Positions 9,032 to 18,417 of a stretch of 64,000 nt of DNA are shown in pieces. The stretch's first letter is position 1. The number at the start of each line of letters is the position of its first letter. Origin of the DNA: Paraglaciecola chathamensis S18K6 (GTDB lineage Bacteria > Pseudomonadota > Gammaproteobacteria > Enterobacterales > Alteromonadaceae); the NCBI GenBank assembly GCA_000314955.1, contig BAEM01000032.1, positions 124,001-188,000 on the forward strand. The letters are read 5' to 3'. Made by a program: the position numbers and the translations under genes. The notes beneath the pieces are model-generated. The model had not been told where the DNA came from and made no database searches. It saw only the letters and a list, made by a program, of their open reading frames with translations.

Positions 9032-9793
9032 CTAGTGTTGTGCACAAACATTACAATGCGGATTTTTAGGAATAGAAAAGCGTTGAAACTCTGATGATTT
9101 AGCGTCGAAAAGCTGTAAAACACCGGTTAATAGTTCACCTGCACCGGTTAAATATTTAATTGCTTCTAATGCTTGCAGGTTACCAATGATGCCCACCAAT
9201 GGAGGGATAACACCTGCTTCCATACAGGTTAGCTGTTGCTCAGGAAATACTTGACTTAAGCACTGATAGCAAGGGCCTTTATGATCCATTAAATAGGTAC
9301 TAACTTGCCCTTCAAAGCGAATAGCGGCACCGCTAATTAACGGCGTTCGATAGGCATAACAAAGCCTGTTAATTTGCTGGCGAGTGGCTAAGTTGTCGCT
9401 GCAATCAAGCACCACATTGTGTTTCGCAATTTGATGGCTTAATGCGTCATCGTCTAAGCGGATATCGATGGTATTGATAATGCACTGACTGTTATTGGCT
9501 AACAGACTTGCTTTGGCTGACGCTACTTTTTTAGCGCCAACGTCTTGTTCATGGTGAAGTACCTGACGATGCAAATTAGATAACTCAACCCGGTCGTCAT
9601 CCACCAGGGTGACTTCGCCTGTTCCTGCGCTCACTACGTACTGGGCCGCCGCACAGCCAAGCCCCCCAGCACCAATAATCAGGACCTTGGCCGCCATAAG
9701 TGCTTCTTGGCCTTCAAGATCAATGCCGGGCAGCAAAATTTGCCTTGCGTAACGCAAGGCAAGGTTTTTAGTGAGAGTAGGGGGTTGTTGCAT
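9032..9793 (-). CDS. moeB: MoeB/ThiF-type adenylyltransferase, molybdopterin synthase activation
   Basis: 253-residue E1-like enzyme. It adenylates the C-terminus of a small sulfur carrier, most likely MoaD. Visible features are the nucleotide loop GAGGLGCAAAQ near residue 42, the DDDRVELSNLHRQ segment, the catalytic-region cysteine in LTCMEAGVIPPLVG, and two zinc-binding CxxC pairs (CYQC, CNVC). The neighbour moeA, 144 bases downstream on the same strand, favours MoeB over ThiF or HesA, but the family is hard to split by sequence alone. Confidence 0.88.
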   Translation of the reverse strand: MQQPPTLTKNLALRYARQILLPGIDLEGQEALMAAKVLIIGAGGLGCAAAQYVVSAGTGEVTLVDDDRVELSNLHRQVLHHEQDVGAKKVASAKASLLANNSQCIINTIDIRLDDDALSHQIAKHNVVLDCSDNLATRQQINRLCYAYRTPLISGAAIRFEGQVSTYLMDHKGPCYQCLSQVFPEQQLTCMEAGVIPPLVGIIGNLQALEAIKYLTGAGELLTGVLQLFDAKSSEFQRFSIPKNPHCNVCAQH

Positions 9794-9824
9794 TGTTTTA
9801 ATATGGCTTATAAGGCTATCTAAA

Positions 9825-10694
9825 TTACAGCTTTTCTACACTGTAACCCTGAGCTTTTAATTGCTTTAATACGCTGTCTTCACCCGCTAAATGCATGGCG
9901 CCTACTAGAATAAATTCAACGTTAGCGGTTTTAAGCATGTCTTGTATATGCGGCATCCAGTTGGCGTTTCTGGTAACGATTAAATCTTGGTAAATTTGGG
10001 CATAGTCGTTTTTAAAAGGCACGATACTTAGGTCGGCCAATTTTTGCATATCACCTTCGCGCCAACTGGTGCGCATGTCACCTATCATAGTGGGCATTTT
10101 TTTTATGTCACGCAGGGTATATTCGATAAGTGCATCGTTATCGTCACCGCCTAAATTTGCTAAAAAGCTAAGCTGTTCATCTGGGGTTTCGAGCCACTGA
10201 ATGGTTTTGCCTGCTTTTGAGCCTTTGTCAGCATAAAATTGATCAACACCTTCACTTGTAAACCCAAGCCCTTGGAGTTCGATAATACTAAGTGTAATAC
10301 TGATGAGACTGGGCTTCATAGCGGCCATTTGCGCAATCGGAATACCGCGCTGGGCGAGGTGCGCTTCAAGTTTGCTGTAATTTTGCTCTGACAGATCATC
10401 TTGTAAAGAGCGACCATCGGTATAGGTCATCATTCCTAGCATTTTCTGCTGAAACTCAACTGTATTCACCGCAGCCATGTCCGTTTCAAACACCAAAGTA
10501 GATGCTTGTTTATAAGCAGTTTCATATTCTTCAGGCAAAGGGTAGTCCTCTGGCGCGAGAATATGAATAGTACCACCAATATATAGGCTATGGTCCCCAG
10601 AAGTGACTTTCCAAACGGATGCCGCATCAACCGATGCAGTAAAAATGGAAACAGCTGCAACCAATGGCAGTGAAAATGAACGAAGTAGTGACAT
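9825..10694 (-). CDS. TraB/GumN family protein
   Basis: 289-residue exported protein: a signal peptide to about residue 24 (cleavage after VDA), then a TraB/GumN domain. The two family-defining motifs are present: GGTIHIL near residue 41 and VGAMHLAGEDSVL near the C-terminus, which carry the conserved GTxH and GxxH residues. The fold has been compared with Tiki-type metalloproteases; enzyme activity has not been shown for most bacterial members. It lies 31 bases upstream of moeB on the same strand and could share its transcript. Nothing in the sequence ties it to molybdenum metabolism. Confidence 0.82.
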   Translation of the reverse strand: MSLLRSFSLPLVAAVSIFTASVDAASVWKVTSGDHSLYIGGTIHILAPEDYPLPEEYETAYKQASTLVFETDMAAVNTVEFQQKMLGMMTYTDGRSLQDDLSEQNYSKLEAHLAQRGIPIAQMAAMKPSLISITLSIIELQGLGFTSEGVDQFYADKGSKAGKTIQWLETPDEQLSFLANLGGDDNDALIEYTLRDIKKMPTMIGDMRTSWREGDMQKLADLSIVPFKNDYAQIYQDLIVTRNANWMPHIQDMLKTANVEFILVGAMHLAGEDSVLKQLKAQGYSVEKL

Positions 10695-11009
10695 AAAAGG
10701 TGTCTTCCTTTACATAAGTATTGTTCTGCCGTTTTGATTAAAACAGCGCCTAGGGATAAATGTAACCCAGTTGTTAATCTAGCAGTGTGCCGCTTTTATA
10801 GATGCAAAGGAAATAAAATGCACACTTTTCCATTTGTTTGTACAAACTATCGACAATAAAAGCATATTTTGCACGCGTTTGTGAATTTATCGCCTAATGC
10901 GATGCTTTTCAGCGCATTTTTTGGCGCACTAAGCGGTATTACACCTAATGATTTATGCATTAACTGATTGCTCATGAAATGTGACAGGGTTGCTCCATTT
11001 TAGTTTTTC

Positions 11010-11026
11010 TGCACCAAATTAATGCA
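11010..11026. promoter_or_regulatory. Candidate NtrC-binding site upstream of nirB
   Basis: TGCACCAAATTAATGCA has a perfect left half (TGCACCA) and a partly matching right half relative to the enterobacterial NtrC consensus TGCACYA-N3-TGGTGCA. It lies about 80 bases upstream of a -24/-12 element, the usual enhancer distance. Confidence 0.5.
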
Positions 11027-11087
11027 TAAAAACTCAGGTCAGGCATTTTTTAAATTATAACCATATGAATAATAAGGGATTAATAGT

Positions 11088-11103
11088 TGGCAATATTCCT
11101 GCA
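11088..11103 (+). promoter_or_regulatory. Sigma-54 promoter of the nirB operon
   Basis: TGGCAATATTCCTGCA has GG and GC dinucleotides at exactly the sigma-54 spacing (consensus TGGCAC-N5-TTGCW). Nearly the same sequence precedes narK and nrtA. Transcription would start near 11113. Confidence 0.7.
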
Positions 11104-11166
11104 TTAGTAAACTTGTATTTTTAATCTAGCCGGATTTAATTCGCGGCAACACATTTTTGTATTGTG

Positions 11167-11204
11167 CTGACATATACGTTAGTCACAGAACAGGCAAAGA
11201 AGCC
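11167..11204 (+). ncRNA. ANTAR-type leader RNA, two hairpins, nirB
   Basis: The first hairpin is CTGAC-ATATAC-GTTAG (one G-T pair) with a six-base loop. The second is GGC-AAAGAA-GCC, whose hexaloop has A at position 1 and G at position 4 as in known ANTAR target RNAs. Its 3' arm is the 5' arm of the following terminator, so forming it would block termination. NasT, encoded at 19738, is the expected binder. Confidence 0.72.
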
Positions 11205-11243
11205 CACTCAGACTGTCACTGAACAGTCGTGTGGGCTTTTTTT
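11202..11243 (+). terminator. Leader terminator of the nirB operon
   Basis: GCCCAC pairs with GTGGGC, and the inner stem GACTGT pairs with ACAGTC around CACTGA. Seven T follow. The site is 45 bases before the nirB ATG, so it must be read through for expression. Confidence 0.88.
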
Positions 11244-11287
11244 ATGGGCAAATTTAGTTGAGCAAATTCATCGACCAGGGGATCAAC

Positions 11288-13873
11288 ATGTCAGCAAACA
11301 CAATCAGTATAGTCGTGGTAGGTAATGGAATGGTGGGCCACCATTTTGTTGAGCAAATCACCAATCATGACAAGACCGACAGTTCAATTAATTACAAGGT
11401 GACGGTATTGTCTGCAGAGCCGCGTTTAGCCTATGACCGCGTGCACTTATCTGAATACTTCTCTGGTAAAACCGCTGATGATCTTGCGTTAACCACACCA
11501 GAGCAATACCAAGCGTTAGGCGTAGATTTTCATCTTGAAGCCGCTGTGGTTGATATCGATAAGCAAGCCAAAGTGGTGAAAACGCAATCAGGACAATCGT
11601 TTACCTACGATAAATTGATTATGGCGACTGGGTCATACCCGTTTGTACCTCCCATTGAGGGCAATGACCAGCCACATTGTTTGGTGTATCGCACCATTGA
11701 AGATCTAGAAGATATAAGTGCCTCTGCCAAAGTCAGTAAAACGGGTGTGGTAGTCGGGGGCGGTTTGCTCGGCCTAGAAGCAGCTAATGCGCTGCGAGAA
11801 GCGGGTCTTGAAACACACGTTGTAGAATTTGCTCCACAGTTGATGGCAGTTCAAGTGGACACGGGAGGCGGGCGCTTATTAAAAGATAAAATTGAATCAC
11901 TAGGCGTACAAGTTCACACCCAAAAGGCGACCCAGCGCATCGAAGCGGGTCAAACAAGCCGCTACCGTATGTGTTTTGCCGATGGTGAGTTTCTTGAGAC
12001 CGACATGATTTTATTTTCAGCGGGTATTCGCCCTCAAGATACATTAGCGCGCCAATATGAATTAAACATCGGTGAACGCGGCGGCATTGTGGTTGATAAT
12101 CATTGTGTTACTTCTGACCCTGACATTTACGCGATTGGTGAATGTGCACTGTGGAATAACTTTATTTTTGGTTTGGTTGCGCCCGGTTACACCATGGCTC
12201 GTGCTGCCGCTAGCCACATTACCGGCGGCGATGTTGAGTTTTTGGGTGCAGATATGAGCACCAAACTCAAATTAATGGGGGTTGAAGTAGGTTCAATCGG
12301 TGATGCGCATGCCCGCATACCCGGAGCACAAACGTATATATACGAAAATCAACCCGACGGTGTTTACAAAAAAATCGTGGTAAACCAAGAACAAAGCGTG
12401 TTGTTAGGAGCGGTTCTAGTTGGTGACACCAGTGATTACGATACCCTTTTACAATATGCACTAAATGGTATTGATTTACCTGAAAACCCGGAGAGTCTGA
12501 TCTTACCTGTTACGGGTGATGCACCTTCAGGAGGCTTAGGTGCAGACGCACTGCCAGACACTGCAACTATATGTTCATGTCACAATGTATCAAAGGGCGA
12601 CATTATCGCTGCCTTTGATGGAGGTGCATGTGATTTATCTGGCGTTAAATCTTGTACTAAGGCAAGCACAGGGTGTGGTGGTTGTTCAGCATTACTTAAA
12701 ACCGTTGTCGACAGTGAACTGGGTAAACGCGGCGTTGAAGTGAAAAAAGACATTTGTGAGCATTTTGCTTATTCACGTCAAGAGCTCTACCACATGGTGA
12801 AAGTCGGCAAGATCAAAACCTTTGATGATTTAATCGCTAAGCACGGCCACGGGCTGGGATGTGAAATTTGTAAACCAGCGGTAGGGTCAATTATGGCCTC
12901 CGTGTGGAATGACTTCGTGTTAGAAAAGCCCCACGTGGCCTTGCAAGACACCAACGATACCTACTTGGGTAACATGCAGAAAAACGGCACATATTCAGTT
13001 GTTCCGCGTATTGCTGGCGGTGAAATTACCCCTGATAAACTCATTGTGCTAGGTCAAGTGGCGAAAAAGTACAACTTGTATACCAAGGTCACTGGTGGTC
13101 AGCGTATCGATTTATTTGGTGCGCGGGTCGAGCAACTTCCTCCTATCTGGGAAGCGCTTATTGCTGCCGGTTTTGAGACGGGGCACGCCTACGCAAAATC
13201 ATTACGTACCGTTAAATCGTGTGTCGGCAGCACTTGGTGTCGCTACGGTGTACAAGATTCTGTTGGGCAAGCCATTGATTTAGAGAACCGCTACAAAGGG
13301 TTACGTGCCCCGCATAAAATCAAATTTGGTGTATCGGGCTGTACTCGTGAATGTGCCGAAGCACAGAGTAAAGATATCGGTGTGATTGCCACAGAAAACG
13401 GCTGGAACTTATACGTGTGTGGTAATGGCGGAATGAAGCCCCGTCATGCTGATTTGTTCGCCACCGATTTAGATGATGCCACCTTGGTGAAATATATCGA
13501 TCGCGTATTGATGTTCTACGTTGCCACCGCAGATCGCTTACAGCGCACATCGGTTTGGCTAGAGAACCTCGAAGGTGGCTTAGCATACCTTCAAGATGTG
13601 GTAATCAATGACTCACTCGGTTTAGGTGATGAGCTTGAACAGCAAATGCAACACATTACAGATACTTATCAGTGTGAGTGGAAAACGGCCATCGAGGATG
13701 AATCTTCTCGTAAGCGCTTCCGTCAATTTGTTAACAGTGATGAAAGCGACAAGAACGTTGTGTTTGTGCAAGAACGAGCGCAAATCCGCCCCGCCACTGA
13801 AGCTGAGCTAGATACGCTCGTTAAGTCAGGCAAAGGCACAGAACAAATTATCGATATTGTTGAGTTGGCGTAA
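11288..13873 (+). CDS. nirB: Assimilatory nitrite reductase [NAD(P)H] large subunit NirB
   Basis: 861 residues. It reduces nitrite to ammonium in the cytoplasm with siroheme, a 4Fe-4S cluster, FAD and NAD(P)H. Domains in order: FAD/NAD-binding oxidoreductase (5-320, with VVGNGMVGHHF and VVGGGLLGLEAA dinucleotide loops), a BFD-like 2Fe-2S domain (CSCHNVSKGDI ... CTKASTGCGGC), and the sulfite/nitrite reductase ferredoxin-like and siroheme domains. CVGSTWC and GCTRECAEA supply the four cluster/siroheme cysteines. The ATG at 11288 is preferred because AGGGG lies seven bases upstream; the frame opens at a TTG at 11258 but without a binding site. It is the first gene of nirB-nirD-nasA-cobA, controlled by the leader terminator just upstream. 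Confidence 0.96.
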   Translation: MSANTISIVVVGNGMVGHHFVEQITNHDKTDSSINYKVTVLSAEPRLAYDRVHLSEYFSGKTADDLALTTPEQYQALGVDFHLEAAVVDIDKQAKVVKTQSGQSFTYDKLIMATGSYPFVPPIEGNDQPHCLVYRTIEDLEDISASAKVSKTGVVVGGGLLGLEAANALREAGLETHVVEFAPQLMAVQVDTGGGRLLKDKIESLGVQVHTQKATQRIEAGQTSRYRMCFADGEFLETDMILFSAGIRPQDTLARQYELNIGERGGIVVDNHCVTSDPDIYAIGECALWNNFIFGLVAPGYTMARAAASHITGGDVEFLGADMSTKLKLMGVEVGSIGDAHARIPGAQTYIYENQPDGVYKKIVVNQEQSVLLGAVLVGDTSDYDTLLQYALNGIDLPENPESLILPVTGDAPSGGLGADALPDTATICSCHNVSKGDIIAAFDGGACDLSGVKSCTKASTGCGGCSALLKTVVDSELGKRGVEVKKDICEHFAYSRQELYHMVKVGKIKTFDDLIAKHGHGLGCEICKPAVGSIMASVWNDFVLEKPHVALQDTNDTYLGNMQKNGTYSVVPRIAGGEITPDKLIVLGQVAKKYNLYTKVTGGQRIDLFGARVEQLPPIWEALIAAGFETGHAYAKSLRTVKSCVGSTWCRYGVQDSVGQAIDLENRYKGLRAPHKIKFGVSGCTRECAEAQSKDIGVIATENGWNLYVCGNGGMKPRHADLFATDLDDATLVKYIDRVLMFYVATADRLQRTSVWLENLEGGLAYLQDVVINDSLGLGDELEQQMQHITDTYQCEWKTAIEDESSRKRFRQFVNSDESDKNVVFVQERAQIRPATEAELDTLVKSGKGTEQIIDIVELA

Positions 13874-13883
13874 GGAGTCAGTG

Positions 13884-14228
13884 ATGAACAAAGAACAAAA
13901 TTGGACAGACATTTGTAAGCTTGATGATCTCGTCGACAACTCAGGCGTTTGTGCCCTAGTTAACGGTGAACAAGTGGCTATTTTCAAAGTACAAACGAAA
14001 GATGAAGCACAATTTTATGCCGTCAGTAACTGGGATCCCATAGGTAAGGCGAACGTTTTATATCGCGGTTTGATTGGCTCAGTAGCGGATAAAACCGTGA
14101 TCATTTCACCACTTTATAAGCAACGTTATTGTTTGCAAAGTGGAGCGTGCCTTGATGATGAACAGCAAAACGTCAGTGTTTATGGCGTACGCGTTGAAGG
14201 GGACAAGGTGCAACTCGACGTTGTTTAA
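13884..14228 (+). CDS. nirD: Nitrite reductase small subunit NirD
   Basis: 114 residues, the usual NirD size, with a Rieske-like beta fold. It partners NirB in the assimilatory nitrite reductase. Canonical Rieske Cys-His pairs are absent, as in other NirD proteins. Conserved features are the start NWTDICKLDDL, a VAIFKV strand and the SPLYKQRYCLQSGACLDD segment. The start at 13884 has TAAGGAG upstream; the gap after nirB is only 10 bases, so coexpression is expected. Confidence 0.93.
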   Translation: MNKEQNWTDICKLDDLVDNSGVCALVNGEQVAIFKVQTKDEAQFYAVSNWDPIGKANVLYRGLIGSVADKTVIISPLYKQRYCLQSGACLDDEQQNVSVYGVRVEGDKVQLDVV

Positions 14229-14246
14229 TCAACTGTTATCAGCTTG

Positions 14247-14278
14247 CTGAATTGTCATTAATTCAGTAAGCAATTGTG
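14247..14278 (+). other. Intercistronic hairpin nirD-nasA
   Basis: GCTTGCTGAATT pairs with AATTCAGTAAGC (one G-T pair) around a six-base loop. No U-run follows, so it more likely marks an RNA-stability or processing site than a terminator. Confidence 0.45.
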
Positions 14279-14338
14279 ATTAGTTCACGTTTTCACCCAG
14301 CGATTCTTTGATTTCTTCCAGGTATAGGGCCCATCGTC

Positions 14339-17248
14339 ATGACTGACCAATCCTCAACTTCACCGTTAAGTAGCCTAGCGCAGGCGTCTTTTGCTGCAGC
14401 CTCAACGTGCAGTCAACTTAACACTACAACGTGCCCTTACTGCGGTGTAGGGTGCGGCGTTGATGTGACAAGTATTAGGCAAGGTGAAAGCGCACAACTC
14501 GTCAGCGTACAAGGCACAGCCAGTCATCCTGCTAATTTTGGTCGTTTATGCGTAAAAGGCAGTAAATTAGCCGAAACCAATGGGAAAGAGGGGCGTTTAT
14601 GTAAGCCCTTGATAAATGGCAAAGCCAGTCACTGGGATGCAGCTATCAGCACAGTGGCAAACAAATTTGCGGATGTAATTCAAAAGCACGGTCCTGATGC
14701 AGTGGCATTTTATGTGTCTGGTCAACTGCTGACAGAAGATTACTATGTCGCCAACAAACTCATGAAAGGCTACATCGGCAGCGGTAATATCGACACCAAT
14801 TCTCGCTTGTGTATGTCCTCTGCTGTTGCGGCCTATAAGCGCGCATTTGGCGCCGATACGGTTCCGTGTAATTACGAAGATTTAGAACAAAGTGAATTAT
14901 TAGTTTTGGTGGGCTCTAACGCCGCTTGGACTCACCCTGTACTGTTTCAGCGTATCGAGAGAGCAAAAAAACTTAACCCTAACATGCGGTTAGTGTTTAT
15001 TGATCCTAGGCGCACGGCAAGTTGTGAAGCAGGGGATTTACACATTCCTATTAAACCAGGCACAGATGTCGCCCTGTTTAATGGTTTGCTTCGTTACATT
15101 AAAAGCAACGACCACCTAGATTCAGCTTACATCAGCGCCTTCACTGAAGGTTTTGACGATTCTATAGCCGCATGTGACGCCTGGACAGTCGAAGCTGTAG
15201 CCGACTATTGCGACGTGGACACGGCTCAAGTCGAGCAGTTTTATCAGTTATTTGCCAGCAGCGAATCGGCGGTTAGTTTTTACTCCATGGGGGTCAATCA
15301 GTCTACCAGTGGAGTGGATAAAGCCAACGCTATTATCAATTGTCATTTGGCCACAGGGAAGATTGGCCGAGCGGGGTGTGGGCCTTTTTCAATTACCGGT
15401 CAACCCAATGCCATGGGCGGCCGTGAAGTGGGTGGGCTGGCCAATATGTTGGCTTGCCATATGGATATAGGTAATGCTGAACATCGCTCTATCGTACAAA
15501 ATTACTGGCAATCTCCGACCATAGTGCCAGAGGTGGGTTTAAAAGCCGTGGATATGTTCGACGCTATCGAACAGGGCAAAGTTAAGGCTATTTGGGTAAT
15601 GGCAACCAATCCTATGGTAAGCATGCCTAATCGGCATAAAATTAAAGCCGCGTTAGCTAAATGCGAAATGGTGGTGGTATCGGATTGCGTCGCAAACAAT
15701 GACACCATTGCTATGGCTGACGTGGTCTTGCCTGCAACTGGCTGGTCAGAGAAAAATGGAACGGTAACTAATTCAGAGCGCAGAATATCACGTCAACGAG
15801 GGTTCCTGCCCTCTACAGGAGAAGCTCGCCATGATTGGCAAATTATATGTGACGTGGCCAAAGAAATGGGTTTCACCAGTGGGTTTAACTATTCCCACCC
15901 GAGAGAGATTTTTGATGAGTATTGTGGTTTAACCGCAGAGAAAAATAATGGCAGCCGTGACCTCGATTTATCCGGTCTTAGAGGCTTAACCCCAGCACAA
16001 TACGATAACTTGGCCCCGATTCAATGGCCGGTAAACAAAGCAAACCCTGATGGGGTGAAACGTATGTTTACTGATGGTCGTTATTTTACAGCGAGCAAAA
16101 AAGCACAATTTATTGCGTTACAGCCTAAGGCACCACAGCAGCTCACGTCTGCCAAGTACCCCCATGTATTAAACAGTGGCCGGGTGCGCGATCAATGGCA
16201 CACCATGACGCGCACAGGCACCAGTGCAGATTTAACAAGTCATATCGGTCACGCTAGTGTGAGCATGAACCAAAAAGATGCTTTGCAACTAGGGGTAGAA
16301 CAAGGTGATTTATTGGCCTTAAGCTCGAAAGTAAGTGCCAGTGCCAGTCAGAGTCAGAGCCAAGTTATTTTGCCGGTCAAGATTGACGATGGGCAGCGAA
16401 AAGGCGAGTTCTTTGCGCCCATTCATTGGAGCGAACAAAATAACTCATCGGCTAATATCAGCCATTTGTTCAGCGATGCGAACGATCCTATTTCTGGTCA
16501 ACCCGAATTAAAACATGCGGCTATTAGTGCAACGAAAGTGCGTTATTCACATCACGGAAACATTTTTATCAGTGCCCAAGCCACTCAGCGAATCGCACTT
16601 ATTCAAGCGCTCTGCGGCGAGTTAGATTATTGGCGGATAAGCAAAATCGCAGGGGGGGAGATGTTAACGTTTGCCACAGGCCGCATCACCCAGGAGAACG
16701 CTGAAAATACAGCACCCGTTTTTGTGCTTAAAGAATTGATGCAAGGCGCGGTTAAAGCGCAATGCACCTGGGCAGCTTACCAGGGAGAATCGCTACAAAA
16801 CCTGTATGCGTTACAAGGTGATACCTTACAATTTGCGGCATTTAGTGATGTTCAGCCTGTAGAAAGCAACAGCCAGTGGTTAAGTGCATTACTGACCGCT
16901 GATAGCGTAAGCATTGAGCAAAAAGCCGCACTATTGCGCGCCAAGCCCGACGAAGAATTTAATCAGGGGCGCTTAATTTGTAGTTGCTTTAAAGTCGGCA
17001 TCAACCCCATAACACAAGAGATTAAGAGCGGCTGCAATAGCGTTGATGGCTTAGGCGATAAACTTAAATGTGGTACAAATTGCGGCTCGTGCAAAAGTGA
17101 GCTTCAGCAACTTATAAATGAACATAGCGAACCGAACAACGCGTTAGCACAGACAAGTGCAAACCATACTACCAGTCAATCTGCTTCTGCAAACGTAAGC
17201 AATAAACAACACATCGGTGAGCGTATAGCCGTGGAGACCATAATATGA
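14339..17248 (+). CDS. nasA: Assimilatory nitrate reductase catalytic subunit NasA
   Basis: 969-residue cytoplasmic molybdoenzyme that reduces nitrate to nitrite. The N-terminal 4Fe-4S motif is CPYCGVGCGV with a later cysteine in GRLCVKGS. The large Mo-bis-MGD domain follows (NTNSRLCMSSAVAAYKRAFG, TGQPNAMGGREVGG, ATNPMVSMPN), then the molybdopterin dinucleotide-binding domain (HVLNSGRVRDQWHTMTRTG). The C-terminus carries an extra BFD-like 2Fe-2S domain with CSC and CGTNCGSC, as in Klebsiella NasA. No separate NasC-type flavoprotein reductase is found in this window, so the electron donor is unidentified. It overlaps cobA by four bases (ATGA). Confidence 0.95.
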   Translation: MTDQSSTSPLSSLAQASFAAASTCSQLNTTTCPYCGVGCGVDVTSIRQGESAQLVSVQGTASHPANFGRLCVKGSKLAETNGKEGRLCKPLINGKASHWDAAISTVANKFADVIQKHGPDAVAFYVSGQLLTEDYYVANKLMKGYIGSGNIDTNSRLCMSSAVAAYKRAFGADTVPCNYEDLEQSELLVLVGSNAAWTHPVLFQRIERAKKLNPNMRLVFIDPRRTASCEAGDLHIPIKPGTDVALFNGLLRYIKSNDHLDSAYISAFTEGFDDSIAACDAWTVEAVADYCDVDTAQVEQFYQLFASSESAVSFYSMGVNQSTSGVDKANAIINCHLATGKIGRAGCGPFSITGQPNAMGGREVGGLANMLACHMDIGNAEHRSIVQNYWQSPTIVPEVGLKAVDMFDAIEQGKVKAIWVMATNPMVSMPNRHKIKAALAKCEMVVVSDCVANNDTIAMADVVLPATGWSEKNGTVTNSERRISRQRGFLPSTGEARHDWQIICDVAKEMGFTSGFNYSHPREIFDEYCGLTAEKNNGSRDLDLSGLRGLTPAQYDNLAPIQWPVNKANPDGVKRMFTDGRYFTASKKAQFIALQPKAPQQLTSAKYPHVLNSGRVRDQWHTMTRTGTSADLTSHIGHASVSMNQKDALQLGVEQGDLLALSSKVSASASQSQSQVILPVKIDDGQRKGEFFAPIHWSEQNNSSANISHLFSDANDPISGQPELKHAAISATKVRYSHHGNIFISAQATQRIALIQALCGELDYWRISKIAGGEMLTFATGRITQENAENTAPVFVLKELMQGAVKAQCTWAAYQGESLQNLYALQGDTLQFAAFSDVQPVESNSQWLSALLTADSVSIEQKAALLRAKPDEEFNQGRLICSCFKVGINPITQEIKSGCNSVDGLGDKLKCGTNCGSCKSELQQLINEHSEPNNALAQTSANHTTSQSASANVSNKQHIGERIAVETII

Positions 17249-18273
17249 ATTCCCCTTTAAATGTATTTTCTCAAGTTAATTTATTACCTCAATTATGTAG
17301 CCAAATATTTAGCCAATTTGCCAGCCATTGGCTAAAAGTGACGCCAAGTGCGTTCACACGAGGAGCCAAAGGCCTCAATTCTGGTTTACGAACAGATTTG
17401 AAAAAATTCAACGTGGTGAATAGACATAAAAATACCGATGGCAAACCGGGTCATGTACATTTAATTGGTTCAGGCCCAGGTGATGCAGAACTGTTAACCG
17501 TAAAGGCGTATCGGTTATTGCAAAGTGTTGACGTTGTGATGTACGACTGGCTGGTTAATCCAGAAATTTTAGACATGATCCCGCCCCATGTTGAACGCCG
17601 GTTTGTGGGCAAAAAGTGCGGCGAGCACAGCATGACACAAATAGAAATTAGTGAACTTTTGGTCAGTGTCGCAAAAGAGGGCAAAACCATAGCGCGCCTA
17701 AAAGGTGGCGACCCCGCAATATTTGCTAGAGCGGCCGAGGAGTGTGACTTATTAACCAGAAACCACATTCCATTTAGTATTGTGCCCGGAATTACCGCAG
17801 CGTCTGGCGCCTCTGCGTATGCGGGTATCCCGTTAACGCATCGAGATTGTGCTCAGTCAGTACGGTTTATCACTGCACACCTAAAAGATCCTGCTTTGCA
17901 GCCCGATTGGCAAAGTTTAGTGACCGGGGCCATGCCTGATGCGCAGGGTAAAAATGCCGAAACACTGGTATTTTATATGGGCCTAAGGCGCATCGAATCG
18001 ATCATGCAACAACTGCAAGCTCATGGTTTACCCATGGATATGCCCGTCGCTATTATTGATAAAGCGACAAGCACTCAGCAACAAGTGTGCATTGGCCAAG
18101 TGAAAAATATTGCACAGCGTATACACTCTCGCCATTTTACCGGCCCAGCACTGATTATTGTGGGTGAAGTGGTGAGTAAACGTCAAAAGGTCGTTTCGTA
18201 TCACCAGCAAGACGGTTTACAATGCACAGCACATAATGAACTTAGCAATGCGGCCACGAATTTTGCTGGTTAA
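17245..18273 (+). CDS. cobA: Uroporphyrinogen-III C-methyltransferase (SUMT)
   Basis: 342 residues. It uses SAM to methylate uroporphyrinogen III to precorrin-2, the first step to siroheme, which NirB needs. The SUMT core starts near residue 68 (VHLIGSGPGDAELLTVKA) and includes VMYDWLV, RLKGGDPAIFARAAEE and PGITAASGASAYAGIPLTHR. About 67 residues before the core are not part of the usual CobA and show no recognisable domain. The start codon overlaps the nasA stop. CysG-type dehydrogenase/chelatase functions are absent here and would have to be encoded elsewhere. Confidence 0.93.
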   Translation: MNSPLNVFSQVNLLPQLCSQIFSQFASHWLKVTPSAFTRGAKGLNSGLRTDLKKFNVVNRHKNTDGKPGHVHLIGSGPGDAELLTVKAYRLLQSVDVVMYDWLVNPEILDMIPPHVERRFVGKKCGEHSMTQIEISELLVSVAKEGKTIARLKGGDPAIFARAAEECDLLTRNHIPFSIVPGITAASGASAYAGIPLTHRDCAQSVRFITAHLKDPALQPDWQSLVTGAMPDAQGKNAETLVFYMGLRRIESIMQQLQAHGLPMDMPVAIIDKATSTQQQVCIGQVKNIAQRIHSRHFTGPALIIVGEVVSKRQKVVSYHQQDGLQCTAHNELSNAATNFAG

Positions 18274-18417
18274 TTAGCATCTTCGACGGTAAATATGCCC
18301 ATTGATCCAATTCGATGGGCTTAACTTATTACCCTAAGTTACGCTAACCAAACCTCTAAGCAAATTTTTGGGGCGCATTCACGATGGCTACCGTAGCCAC
18401 AAGGCACGTCAATATTC

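Noticed and set aside
14247-14278. Fourth ANTAR leader between nirD and nasA
   Set aside because: The hairpin has no GGC-AxxGxx-GCC partner and no U-run.
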